Shown here one piece after another: positions 7,746 to 14,401 of a stretch of DNA of 14,401 nucleotides. Source of the stretch: Akkermansiaceae bacterium UBA7890 (GTDB taxonomy: Bacteria; Verrucomicrobiota; Verrucomicrobiia; Verrucomicrobiales; Akkermansiaceae); the NCBI GenBank assembly GCA_002501065.1, contig DLRK01000025.1, positions 5,741 to 20,141 of the forward strand. The letters run 5' to 3'. A model generated the notes under the pieces. That model made no database searches, had not been told where the DNA came from, and saw only the letters and a list, made by a program, of their open reading frames with translations. The position numbers and the translations under genes were made by a program. The stretch's first letter is position 1, and the number at the start of each line of letters is the position of its first letter.

Positions 7746-8682
7746 GAATTCCCCGAACTTTACCCGCCGCCAAGTGCTACGACTGGCTATCCCCGCCTTG
7801 GGCGGAGCCTTTCTAGACGACAAACTCCTCGCCAAACCTGCTGCTCTCGACCGCCCCTTGTTCTCCTTCGGCCTCCTCGGTGATCCGCAATATGCTGATG
7901 TCGATCCGGCGGGCAGCAGGCACTATCGTGCCTCCCTCGGCAAACTGAAAGCCTGTATCGCACGACTCAATCAGGAGGATCTCGAATTCGTCGTGACTGT
8001 CGGTGACATCATTGATCGCGACTTCGCCAGCATTGCCCCCATCATGAAAGTCTATGAGAGCTTGAAAGCGGAACACCGCAGCGTCCTGGGAAACCACGAC
8101 TTCTCCGTGAATAATCAGTTCAAGGCCAAGGTCCCCGCAGCCCTGGGGATGAACGCCCGCTATTTGTCCGACACACGCAAGGGCTGGAGATTCATTCGAC
8201 TCGATGGGACTGAACTGGCTGACTATGCCCACCCCCAAGGAAGTCCCCGGTATAAAGAAACACAGCAGAACCTGCAGACCTTGCGCGCGTCCGGAGGGGA
8301 GCAAACACGATCCTGCAGCCACGGCATCGGAGACCAGCAAATGGCCTGGCTCCGCCGGGAACTCGAGGACTCCGCCGCTCAAGGCCAGCGGGCCCTCATC
8401 TTCAATCACTTCCCCGCCATGCGCAAGGGCACTCCGGTCAGATCGTGGAACTCAAGAGAGCTCGTCACCCTCCTCGAGGAACACAAACACACGGCGGCCT
8501 ACTTCAACGGCCATCACCACGCCGGCCGCTATCATGCCCATGAGGGGATCCACTATCTCAATGTCAAAGGGATGGTCGAGACGGCCAAGGATACCGCCTA
8601 CGCCATCGTGAGGGCTTATCCTGATCGTTTGGAAATTCACGGCTTCGGAACCGAACCGACACGGGACTTAAAAATCCGTTAG
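7744..8682 (+). CDS. Tat-exported metallophosphoesterase, ADP-ribose/CDP-alcohol diphosphatase type
   Basis: A 312-residue calcineurin-like phosphoesterase. The start at ATG 7744 gives MNSPNFTRRQVLRLAIPALG, with a twin-arginine motif and hydrophobic stretch, so folded, metal-loaded export is predicted. An in-frame start at 7627 would bury this signal. Metal-site motifs appear in order: GDPQYADVD (Asp47, Gln49), VGDIIDRD (Asp88), LGNHDFS (Asn117, His118), FNHFP (His222) and NGHHHAGRY (His257, His259). The D-x-Q first motif followed by YAD, HYRASLGKL and a GIGDQQMAWL segment fits the Mn-dependent ADP-ribose/CDP-alcohol diphosphatase (ADPRM-like) branch rather than generic phosphatases. It probably hydrolyses a phosphoanhydride or phosphodiester substrate outside the cytoplasm; the natural substrate is unknown. 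No strong ribosome site is seen. Its upstream DNA is the decayed acetylesterase fragment on the opposite strand. Confidence 0.85.
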   Translation: MNSPNFTRRQVLRLAIPALGGAFLDDKLLAKPAALDRPLFSFGLLGDPQYADVDPAGSRHYRASLGKLKACIARLNQEDLEFVVTVGDIIDRDFASIAPIMKVYESLKAEHRSVLGNHDFSVNNQFKAKVPAALGMNARYLSDTRKGWRFIRLDGTELADYAHPQGSPRYKETQQNLQTLRASGGEQTRSCSHGIGDQQMAWLRRELEDSAAQGQRALIFNHFPAMRKGTPVRSWNSRELVTLLEEHKHTAAYFNGHHHAGRYHAHEGIHYLNVKGMVETAKDTAYAIVRAYPDRLEIHGFGTEPTRDLKIR

Positions 8683-8782
8683 GCCGGCTCCCAGGAAGGC
8701 AAGATCTTCGCGGTCGTCTCCAGGATCAGTTCAGATCGGCACGTGATTGAGGAGGTCTTCGTAGGCTTCCTGATGGAACCCA

Positions 8783-8809
8783 GCACCTGACATCTGAACT
8801 GTCAGGTGC
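8783..8809. terminator. Perfect 10-bp hairpin between convergent genes
   Basis: GCACCTGACA and TGTCAGGTGC form a perfect 10-base stem around the 7-base loop TCTGAAC. It lies 100 bases after the phosphoesterase stop and 272 bases after the stop of the minus-strand gene, so it could act in both directions. Only A/T-mixed sequence follows (AAATTGAATTGTTT), not a clean T-run, so an intrinsic terminator is possible but weak. It also contains two of the 7-base units (CACCTGA, CATCTGA), so it may primarily be another member of the intergenic repeat family. Confidence 0.45.
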
Positions 8810-8830
8810 AAATTGAATTGTTTCGATAAT

Positions 8831-8850
8831 GCGGCAGGCCTTGGTGCCGC
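8831..8850 (+). terminator. Short GC-rich hairpin followed by TTTC
   Basis: GCGGCA pairs with TGCCGC across the loop GGCCTTGG, and TTTCGGAATTTCG follows. The 6-base GC-rich stem with a moderately T-rich tail could end plus-strand transcription from the phosphoesterase gene. The T-tract is broken, so this is tentative. Confidence 0.3.
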
Positions 8851-8872
8851 TTTCGGAATTTCGTCTTTCCCC

Positions 8873-9076
8873 TCACGGCAGTTCTTTCACCAAAGCTATC
8901 CAAAGATCGTAACGCGCTTTCAGCGGACCACTTGAGATGCCGGCGTTGTGACTGGGTATCGGGTTCACGGTCAGCGGGAGCTTGAGTCGTTTACCGCTGG
9001 CTGCATGGCAGTAATTGCTGTGTGTTTTTTCGGTGGTTGTCAGAAAAGTGAACGGCTCGGTCGGAAGCCTGGCTCT
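8873..9076 (-). pseudogene. Unidentified C-terminal gene scrap
   Basis: Read leftward from an in-frame TGA at 9079-9077, 67 codons stay open to a TGA at 8875-8873 with no ATG and no credible start. The last third reads LTVNPIPSHNAGISSGPLK then ARYDLWIALVKELP, with protein-like composition and an amphipathic helix at the end. The first part (EPFTFLTTTEKTHSNYC) is less convincing. I do not recognise the family. The scrap could be the 3' remnant of a gene once located to the right, or a chance open frame. Confidence 0.33.
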
Positions 9077-9081
9077 TCAGC

Positions 9082-10983
9082 TCATCTCTTCCCCACCGCT
9101 TTTGCCTCCTCGAGCTTCACGGGCTTCAGTTTGAATTCCTTGATGCTCACACCTTTATTCGGGGCGTACTGGGTAAATGAGATCCGGTTGCGTCCCTCTT
9201 TCAATTCGAGTTCAACGGGTTCGGTATCCATCCAGTCGGCTTTGGTGTAGGGAATGTTGACATTCACGAGAGTTCTCCTGTTGACGCGAAGCAGGAATTG
9301 TCTGTCCATGGTAACGGTACATACATGTGCAGTGAATCCGTACTTGCCAGCCTTGGGAATATCTACCGTGTAACTGAGCAACTCCGGGCGTTGGCCTGGC
9401 AAGCCGTAGTGCACTTGCATTCCGCCATCGATGCTTTCCATAAATAGTATCTTCTCACCGTTCTTCGGTGATCTGCATGCCGCTACGGGAATGGTGATGG
9501 AGCCATCTTCGGCCACGGTGATCGTCCGAAACTTCTCAGGGATCTCTATCTGCTCGATCTCTTCCTTCTCGCTACTCACATTGGATTCTGCGAGTTCTTC
9601 ACCCGTGGTCCCGATGTCTTCTATTTTCTGATCTTCGACGATGGCCTGTCTTTTGTAGAAACCAAGCGATCGCCAGAACCCACCGCTTGCTCCGTAGTTA
9701 CGCGGGGCATCTTCGGCCAGCGCCTTTCCTAACCACTCACACATCAGCACCTGTTTGAACCCCCTGGGATCTTGGCGCGCCTGTGATTCCAATAGAAAAT
9801 CCATGGGAGGCATTCCATTGATGTGCTTACAGAAATAAAAATGTGGGCCGAGGACGGTGGTCCATCCGTCCGGAGTCCAGTGCGCCATGGCACCATGACC
9901 CGGGGAGGGTGCACGACGAGAAGGTATCCCAAAAGCATAGCCCGATATTTGCCCGACAAAAGCACGCGGGCCACAAATACCGCCTTCGAGAAAGAACTTC
10001 TGGATATTACTCAGATCGGCCGGCATTCCGCTTCTGTCGACGCCGCTTGTGTAGGGAATGTCGGTTCTGACGATACGGCAGTAGCGCCATCTATACTCCA
10101 GGCGCGTGTGATCGGGACGGTAGTTGCGCAACACCTTTCGCATCCAGTCGATATCTTCAAGCGTGTAGGAGTCTGGGAATACAAAGCGATAGTTCCAACC
10201 GGTACCACCAATTTTGGAAAAGAGGGGATCCAGTATGCCGTCGTCGTATGCCTTCAGGTAATTCAGGTAGTACTTAACCAAGGACTCGGCCGCGGGAACG
10301 TCGGGATAGACATAGGTGTCGCCCGTATACTGAAGGGATACAGCCAGGGCCCAAACCTGAAAGAAACCCTCGTGAGAACGTTCACTGGCTTTCTGAATGG
10401 CTGTGTAGCTTCGCATCGCCTGGCCGTAATTTCCGCCACTGGCTCCTCCCAACGTCATGGCCTGCACGACGAGCTTGTCGTCATTGAGGAGCGTATCGAT
10501 CAGCGCTTTTTCCTTTTCGCCCTTTTGCGCGAACCCGGCCAGACGCTCCGGCGTGGCATGAGACAGCAATGCGAATTTGGCCATGATGGGTAACGCCTCC
10601 TCGCCGACTAAAAATGCGTCAATGTCCTTCATGACAGCTCGGGCCGCCGTAAGGACCTCTATTTGCTTTTCAGCAAAGGCAGGGTTGCCCGGCCCATACT
10701 TCACGCTGACTTCATTGCCCATGACGGTCTTGGTCACAGGTGTGACATTCTCAAGTGAGCCGCACTGCTGGGCGAATTCGGCCTTCTTCTTTTCGTCCAC
10801 CTTGGGTTCCAGGCGCGCGATCTCTTCCTTTAGATCAGACAGCATCCTGCTGTAATGCGCCTCGAGTTTCTTCCCTTCAGAGGTCAGGCTGACCGGCGCT
10901 GGTTTCCCCGCCGCGATGACAGATGTCGATAGGGCCAGGATCGCCATGATCCAGACGCTCTTGATGATGTCGTGTGTCTTCAT
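9082..10983 (-). CDS. Secreted transglutaminase-like protein with C-terminal beta-sandwich
   Basis: A 633-residue exported protein. The signal peptide is about 1-25 (MAILALSTSVIAA, cleavage near AA/GK). A likely coiled coil follows (about 36-75, KKLEAHYSRMLSDLKEEIAR), then a helical region to about 330. GGICGPRAFVGQ (Cys337) and PGHGAMAHWTPDGW (His363) match the Cys and His motifs of transglutaminase/papain-like folds; the spacing from His to the second Trp fits GHAW...W. The third acidic residue is not obvious after VLGPHF, so activity is uncertain. An acidic linker (about 460-485) leads to a beta-sandwich (about 500-620, DIPKAGKYGFTAHVC, LELKEGRNRISF) like carbohydrate-binding or PA14-neighbour modules. 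It is the last gene of a three-gene leftward run, 23 bases after the TPR/thioredoxin gene. The start ATG at 10983 has only a weak upstream AAGAG. It may process or crosslink extracytoplasmic proteins; the substrate is unknown. Confidence 0.82.
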   Translation of the reverse strand: MKTHDIIKSVWIMAILALSTSVIAAGKPAPVSLTSEGKKLEAHYSRMLSDLKEEIARLEPKVDEKKKAEFAQQCGSLENVTPVTKTVMGNEVSVKYGPGNPAFAEKQIEVLTAARAVMKDIDAFLVGEEALPIMAKFALLSHATPERLAGFAQKGEKEKALIDTLLNDDKLVVQAMTLGGASGGNYGQAMRSYTAIQKASERSHEGFFQVWALAVSLQYTGDTYVYPDVPAAESLVKYYLNYLKAYDDGILDPLFSKIGGTGWNYRFVFPDSYTLEDIDWMRKVLRNYRPDHTRLEYRWRYCRIVRTDIPYTSGVDRSGMPADLSNIQKFFLEGGICGPRAFVGQISGYAFGIPSRRAPSPGHGAMAHWTPDGWTTVLGPHFYFCKHINGMPPMDFLLESQARQDPRGFKQVLMCEWLGKALAEDAPRNYGASGGFWRSLGFYKRQAIVEDQKIEDIGTTGEELAESNVSSEKEEIEQIEIPEKFRTITVAEDGSITIPVAACRSPKNGEKILFMESIDGGMQVHYGLPGQRPELLSYTVDIPKAGKYGFTAHVCTVTMDRQFLLRVNRRTLVNVNIPYTKADWMDTEPVELELKEGRNRISFTQYAPNKGVSIKEFKLKPVKLEEAKAVGKR

Positions 10984-11006
10984 ACTCTTGATCTCTGTTT
11001 ATTTCG

Positions 11007-13700
11007 CTACTTCAGCCTCAAGTTCCTCAATTTATCGTGGAACATTTTGTAAATGGATGACGGATAAGGAGTAGGTTTCACCGCGGCGTTTTCCTGGGCA
11101 GCCTTGGACTCTTCGACCCTACCGACTTTCCCAAGGATGAGCGATCTCAGAGTTCGCATCTCAACCAGACTAGCACCCGGCTCATTTTCCTTGCGATCAA
11201 ACTCTTTTACGTGGGCCTCGATCGCCGTATCGATGTCAGCCAGCGCGGCTTCCCAATCGTCCAACCCAATATTCGCCAGCGCCCGACCGTGAAATCGCGG
11301 AGCACGCCAGCGGTAGCGCTCATCTCCCTCAGGGAGAAACGGACCGGAAAAAATCTTTTTGGCCTTCGCAAATTCACCATCGACCAATGCCCGATAAGCG
11401 AGTTCGGTGTCGCACACTTCAATGTGCACCTTCATCGCGAGCCGGATCGCGAAGGGATACCCGAAATCTGATTTGTAGGAAAAACCGGAGGTGTGCCAGG
11501 CGACCGTACCATCGCGTCGAAGCAGGAAGACATTAGGAATACGATCTGCGGAAAGAATGCCTAACTGCCGCACCAACGGGTTATTCAGGCCACCCGGCAC
11601 CAAAGCCGCTCGACACGACCATTCGTTTTTTTCCATCAGCCCCCGAACGCGCTCAGCATCGTCGCACAGAAACGCTGCTATCACCTCAACCTCCTTGTAA
11701 ATATGCCGCTCGGCAAACTCGAAGGCATATCCCATGACATTTCGCAGTGGGTCATTCTTGGTCGGTTGTCCTTTGCCATCCAAGAGAACCGGAAAATCGG
11801 CTCCCGGATCGGCGGGCGGCTCGACAAACAGGAGGAGGGTGAGCTTGCCCTTGGTGTTCTTTGGCAGATTCAAGGTGCCTCCGTCGAGCGTCTTGAGCCC
11901 GATGTCCGGAAGACGGCGGGTCATCGGGTCCAAGCCGTGATTAACGGCATGGGCACGCGGCGAAACGATATCGCCGTAGAGCGCCCGGACACGCCGTTCC
12001 GGGCGACTGAGTTTGACCTTCAACAGGTCAAGGGCATGGAAACGGTCGCGCAAGAAGGTCGCTACCGGCCAGACTGCGGAATCCTCGGCATACTTTTCCA
12101 AAACGATCTTACGGTAGTGATCGTGGAGTTCCCGCGAATTGGTATCCAACGCCAAAACGGCAGCTGCCGCGACAGCTACTCCGGGCGCCTCGCTTCCTCC
12201 CGATGCCTGGATTAAATCCGAAATGATCGACTTCGCATCCAATTTGCCCGCGCGGATCGCCGCTTTCGCCATACAGAATCGCGGCACGACCTTGGCTCGC
12301 TCCGGCAAGGGACTCGCCAACAAATCGCGCGCCACCTGCACAGCCCGCTCCAAGTACTTCGGTTCGCCGTTCATCTTCCACATCCCGAGCAGGGCGATGA
12401 TCTTGCGGTTCCGAATACGCCAGAGCTCCGGGTCATCCGCGAAGCTCACGATGGCTTCCCCGCAGAGTTGCACCGCCTTTTGGTAATTCGCCAACGCCTC
12501 TTCCCCGGTGAGCCGGTAGCGTAGTGGCTCTGGGACGAAGCGCTCTTGGATCGCGCGAAGCGGTGCTTTCAACTGTTCGGATCCGGAGTCATCGGTATCG
12601 GCTATCAGGAAATCGCCAATGAACAACGACTGCAGTTGTGCCAGGTAGCGTACGCTGGTGATTCTGACATCATCGAATCGGTAGGGATTCACCTTCCCAC
12701 CATGGCCGCGCCCGTAGTTCTCGGTCGGCGTCAGGAGGGTGTAGCCGTAAGCGTTGACCAGGATGCTCACTGGCTCCCTGCGGCCATAGGTGCGGAATGT
12801 CTGGCTGTTCCTCCCTTCGGGAAGTTGCAACGCCGTCCAATTCAACCCGAGACCGCGCAGCGTCGCCTCCCCCGCGTCCGGCAGCCCGTCGAGATTGAAA
12901 CTGTAGTAGTCGAAGCGCCCCGGATGTTCGTCCTGGTACTCGTTGATATTTTTCAGGGCAACATCGAAGCCTTCCGTCCGTTTCGACCAGAATACCATGA
13001 GGCAGGGATGCCCCAGACGGTCGACTGGAAAGCAAAGAGAGGTTCCGTCCATGCGTTTGAAGGTGCCCCGAAACAGCGCCTCGATCCGGCCGGCGGCCAG
13101 ACTTTTGCGGCGGAACTCGATGACGCCATGATGATCGGCAAAGCGCTCCTGCATGGCACGAAGGATGCGAATTTCCAGTTCGAACGCCTCCAGCTTCGGC
13201 GCGATCTGCGAGGCCATCATCAGGCTCTTCGCCTCACCCGGCGTGTCGCGGTAACGTGCAATCAGTTTCTGGAGCACCTCGGCACGCTCCTTCACATCCG
13301 CGTTCCTGCTCGACAGCGCTCTCTCCGACAGCAGCAGATCCGCCTCGAGGCGAAGATCCGCCACCTCGTCAGGCGCCCCGGCCAGCTTAGCGCAGGTTGC
13401 GAGGAGGGAGTCGCGATTCTTGTCGGAGTTATCCATGGAGAGCAGGCGCTTCTGGCTCCGAAACACGATATCCAGAACTCGGTAGCGGTTGGGTGCCGCC
13501 GATGGATGGCCTTCCAACAGATCCTCCGCATCCCGGACGACCCCCTTGTAAGCCCGTCGCTTTCTCGAAGAGGATGCCGCTTCGTCGGCCTTGGCTATTT
13601 CCTTTTCCAAGGCCGCGATGTCCCTCTCGGGGATTCCTCTCTCCCCCGCAAAACCCAACGTAGCCGCCGTGCATACCGCACCGACAATCAAGAATCTCAT
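11007..13700 (-). CDS. Secreted TPR protein with two thioredoxin-like domains lacking CxxC
   Basis: 897 residues from the ATG at 13700. That start sits 4 bases after the upstream stop and gives a clean signal peptide (MRFLIVGAVCTAATLGFAGE). A GTG at 13721 would add 7 residues and overlap the upstream gene. An N-terminal helical, TPR-like part covers about 25-205. Thioredoxin-like domain 1 is at about 208-330, with LMVFWSKRTEGF where redoxins carry WCxxC and a cis-Pro-like REPVSILVNAYG at 310. A helical middle follows (about 375-575). Domain 2 is at about 597-740, with LLLFVEPPADPGA in place of CxxC and DRIPNVFLLRRDGTVAW with Pro722. C-terminal TPR-like helices include APRFHGRALANIGLDDWE. It lacks the paired active-site cysteines, so a binding or scaffold role is more likely than disulfide exchange. 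It is paralogous to the next gene upstream and probably co-transcribed with it and with the transglutaminase-like gene. Its partner is unknown. Confidence 0.82.
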   Translation of the reverse strand: MRFLIVGAVCTAATLGFAGERGIPERDIAALEKEIAKADEAASSSRKRRAYKGVVRDAEDLLEGHPSAAPNRYRVLDIVFRSQKRLLSMDNSDKNRDSLLATCAKLAGAPDEVADLRLEADLLLSERALSSRNADVKERAEVLQKLIARYRDTPGEAKSLMMASQIAPKLEAFELEIRILRAMQERFADHHGVIEFRRKSLAAGRIEALFRGTFKRMDGTSLCFPVDRLGHPCLMVFWSKRTEGFDVALKNINEYQDEHPGRFDYYSFNLDGLPDAGEATLRGLGLNWTALQLPEGRNSQTFRTYGRREPVSILVNAYGYTLLTPTENYGRGHGGKVNPYRFDDVRITSVRYLAQLQSLFIGDFLIADTDDSGSEQLKAPLRAIQERFVPEPLRYRLTGEEALANYQKAVQLCGEAIVSFADDPELWRIRNRKIIALLGMWKMNGEPKYLERAVQVARDLLASPLPERAKVVPRFCMAKAAIRAGKLDAKSIISDLIQASGGSEAPGVAVAAAAVLALDTNSRELHDHYRKIVLEKYAEDSAVWPVATFLRDRFHALDLLKVKLSRPERRVRALYGDIVSPRAHAVNHGLDPMTRRLPDIGLKTLDGGTLNLPKNTKGKLTLLLFVEPPADPGADFPVLLDGKGQPTKNDPLRNVMGYAFEFAERHIYKEVEVIAAFLCDDAERVRGLMEKNEWSCRAALVPGGLNNPLVRQLGILSADRIPNVFLLRRDGTVAWHTSGFSYKSDFGYPFAIRLAMKVHIEVCDTELAYRALVDGEFAKAKKIFSGPFLPEGDERYRWRAPRFHGRALANIGLDDWEAALADIDTAIEAHVKEFDRKENEPGASLVEMRTLRSLILGKVGRVEESKAAQENAAVKPTPYPSSIYKMFHDKLRNLRLK

Positions 13701-13704
13701 CCAA

Positions 13705-14401
13705 CTACTCACAGGCAGCACCCCCTTCTTTGTTCATCGCTTCCAATCGGTCATGGAGCCGGCCAGCCCGTGACGGACCGTGCGCCGTCCTTGCGGCGGC
13801 AGCCGATTCCCTCGCATGCTTCGCTTCCTGCGGCCGCCCCAATTCGTCGAGCACCGTAGCCCTGGTGAGCTGCAGCTGCGCGACGCGTTGGCAAACACAC
13901 TGTTGTCCGGCGTTGAAGATCCGTTGGTGCGCCACGATCGCGGCATCGAGGTCCGCCAAGGCAGTCTCCCAGTTCTTCAATTTCATCTGCGCCAATGCCC
14001 GGCCGTGCAACCGGGGAGCCGTCCACTCGTCGGGGTTCGGCCTCTCCGGCTGGGGAAACCAACCCGCAAAAAGATCGATCGCCTCCTCGAAATCGCCCTT
14101 CTCAAAAACCCTGAGCGATCCCTCCATCTCGTAGGCATCGATGTGCGATTTCATGGCGCGGCCGATCACGTGCAATGTCTCGCCGATACCTTCGCTCCGC
14201 ACCTGGGGATGCACGATGCCGGAGAGCGTCCACAGTATCGTTCCATCGGGGCGGAGAAGAACAATGTTAGGCACACGGTCCGCGGAGAGGATTCCGAGGC
14301 GCCGCACCAGCGGATTGGTGAGCCCACCGGGAACCATGATCGCCTCGCAAGGCCACCCGTGTTGATCCATCAGCGCCCTGACGCGATCGCTATCGTCAGA
14401 C
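13705..14401 (-). CDS. C-terminal part of a paralogous thioredoxin-like/TPR protein (partial)
   Basis: The gene enters from the right edge; 231 residues and a TAG at 13707-13705 are visible. The frame is open to the edge, upstream of the internal ATG at 14370, reading SDDSDRVRALM. That aligns with CDDAERVRGLM of the next gene, so the ATG is not the true start. NPLVRRLGILSADRVPN and APRLHGRALAQMKLKNWE match NPLVRQLGILSADRIPN and APRFHGRALANIGLDDWE in the downstream paralogue. This shows a tandem duplication covering the second thioredoxin-like domain and the C-terminal TPR-like helices. RVPNIVLLRPDGTILW is the cis-Pro strand of a redoxin fold. The stop lies 4 bases before the next start, so the two are probably translated from one message. 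The N-terminal half, signal peptide and promoter lie outside the window. Confidence 0.8.
   Translation of the reverse strand, partial: SDDSDRVRALMDQHGWPCEAIMVPGGLTNPLVRRLGILSADRVPNIVLLRPDGTILWTLSGIVHPQVRSEGIGETLHVIGRAMKSHIDAYEMEGSLRVFEKGDFEEAIDLFAGWFPQPERPNPDEWTAPRLHGRALAQMKLKNWETALADLDAAIVAHQRIFNAGQQCVCQRVAQLQLTRATVLDELGRPQEAKHARESAAAARTAHGPSRAGRLHDRLEAMNKEGGAACE

Larger units (their letters stand above)
8683..9081. other. Convergent intergenic region with decayed coding scraps
   Basis: About 400 bases between the ends of the phosphoesterase gene (plus) and the transglutaminase-like gene (minus). It holds two hairpins (8783-8809, 8831-8850) and a start-less minus-strand coding scrap (8873-9076). 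A second, weaker minus scrap sits at about 8736-8782, where GAGFHQEAYEDLLNHVPI ends in TGA. A plus-strand frame from 8948 is not credible: its product resembles no protein and it overlaps the end of the minus gene. No promoter is expected between convergent genes and none was seen. Confidence 0.6.

Noticed and set aside
6855..7835. A 326-codon minus-strand frame taken as one gene
   Set aside because: Only codons within 7437-7745 resemble a known family. The rest is antisense to the lipoprotein and phosphoesterase genes.
8678..8684. GTTAGGC at the phosphoesterase stop, resembling an integron attC core
   Set aside because: No matching RYYYAAC partner or attC-like fold was found nearby, and no integrase is present. 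A 7-base match by chance is expected.
8683..8735. Minus frame ending in LILETTAKILPSWEPA at a TAA overlapping the phosphoesterase stop
   Set aside because: Short, competing with another open frame on the same strand, and without a recognisable family. It is too weak to list as a remnant.
13701..13721. GTG start at 13721 for the TPR/thioredoxin-like gene
   Set aside because: It would overlap the upstream stop and place seven residues before a clean signal peptide that starts at the ATG 13700.
12546..13859. A 437-codon plus-strand frame opposite the TPR/thioredoxin-like gene
   Set aside because: The minus-strand protein is supported by its paralogue and fold motifs; the plus frame spans two minus genes and shows no family resemblance or signal.

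Overview
The window looks like a chromosomal stretch from a Verrucomicrobiota bacterium, with Planctomycetota as the next best guess. This is inferred from gene content, not from a marker gene. The pointers are a secreted lamin-tail/CotH-kinase giant, an ankyrin protein ending in a KTGEELEAEGK-type tail, a sialate O-acetylesterase remnant, secreted TPR/thioredoxin-fold proteins, a GGICGPRA-type transglutaminase-like protein, and moderately GC-rich coding with weak or absent Shine-Dalgarno sites. Most intact products carry an export signal, so this is mainly an envelope or secretome region. No rRNA, tRNA, CRISPR array, integrase or intact transposase was seen.

Plus-strand half (1-8682). The end of an unseen upstream gene is followed by a secreted trypsin-like serine protease (177-977). 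Next come a 1488-residue LTD/CotH-kinase surface protein (1228-5694), an A/T-richer ankyrin-repeat protein (5802-6710), a small beta-barrel-like lipoprotein (6870-7394) and a Tat-exported metallophosphoesterase of the ADP-ribose/CDP-alcohol diphosphatase type (7744-8682). They share a strand but are separated by 100-350 base gaps and have unrelated functions, so they look like separate transcription units rather than one operon.

Minus-strand half (9082-14401). Three genes read leftward with gaps of 23 and 4 bases, which strongly suggests an operon. Two are tandem paralogues with TPR-like helices and thioredoxin-like domains lacking CxxC; the upstream one is cut by the window edge. The third, at the promoter-distal end, is a secreted transglutaminase-like (Cys/His) protein with a C-terminal beta-sandwich. 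Conservation and order suggest one extracytoplasmic module of unknown function, and this is the best candidate for an undescribed system here.

Between genes. The plus-strand gaps are not blank. Nearly all carry short CCTG-containing elements that fit a 7-base unit of the form NNYCTGN. Three are near-identical 17-18 base palindromes (CCCGCACCCTGATGCGG type). Several adjoin decayed minus-strand gene pieces: the C-terminus of an alpha/beta-hydrolase (1001-1093), the N-terminal domain of a sialate O-acetylesterase (7437-7745), and an unidentified C-terminal tail (8873-9076). This suggests a gene-decay landscape in which palindromic repeats mark deletion or insertion junctions.
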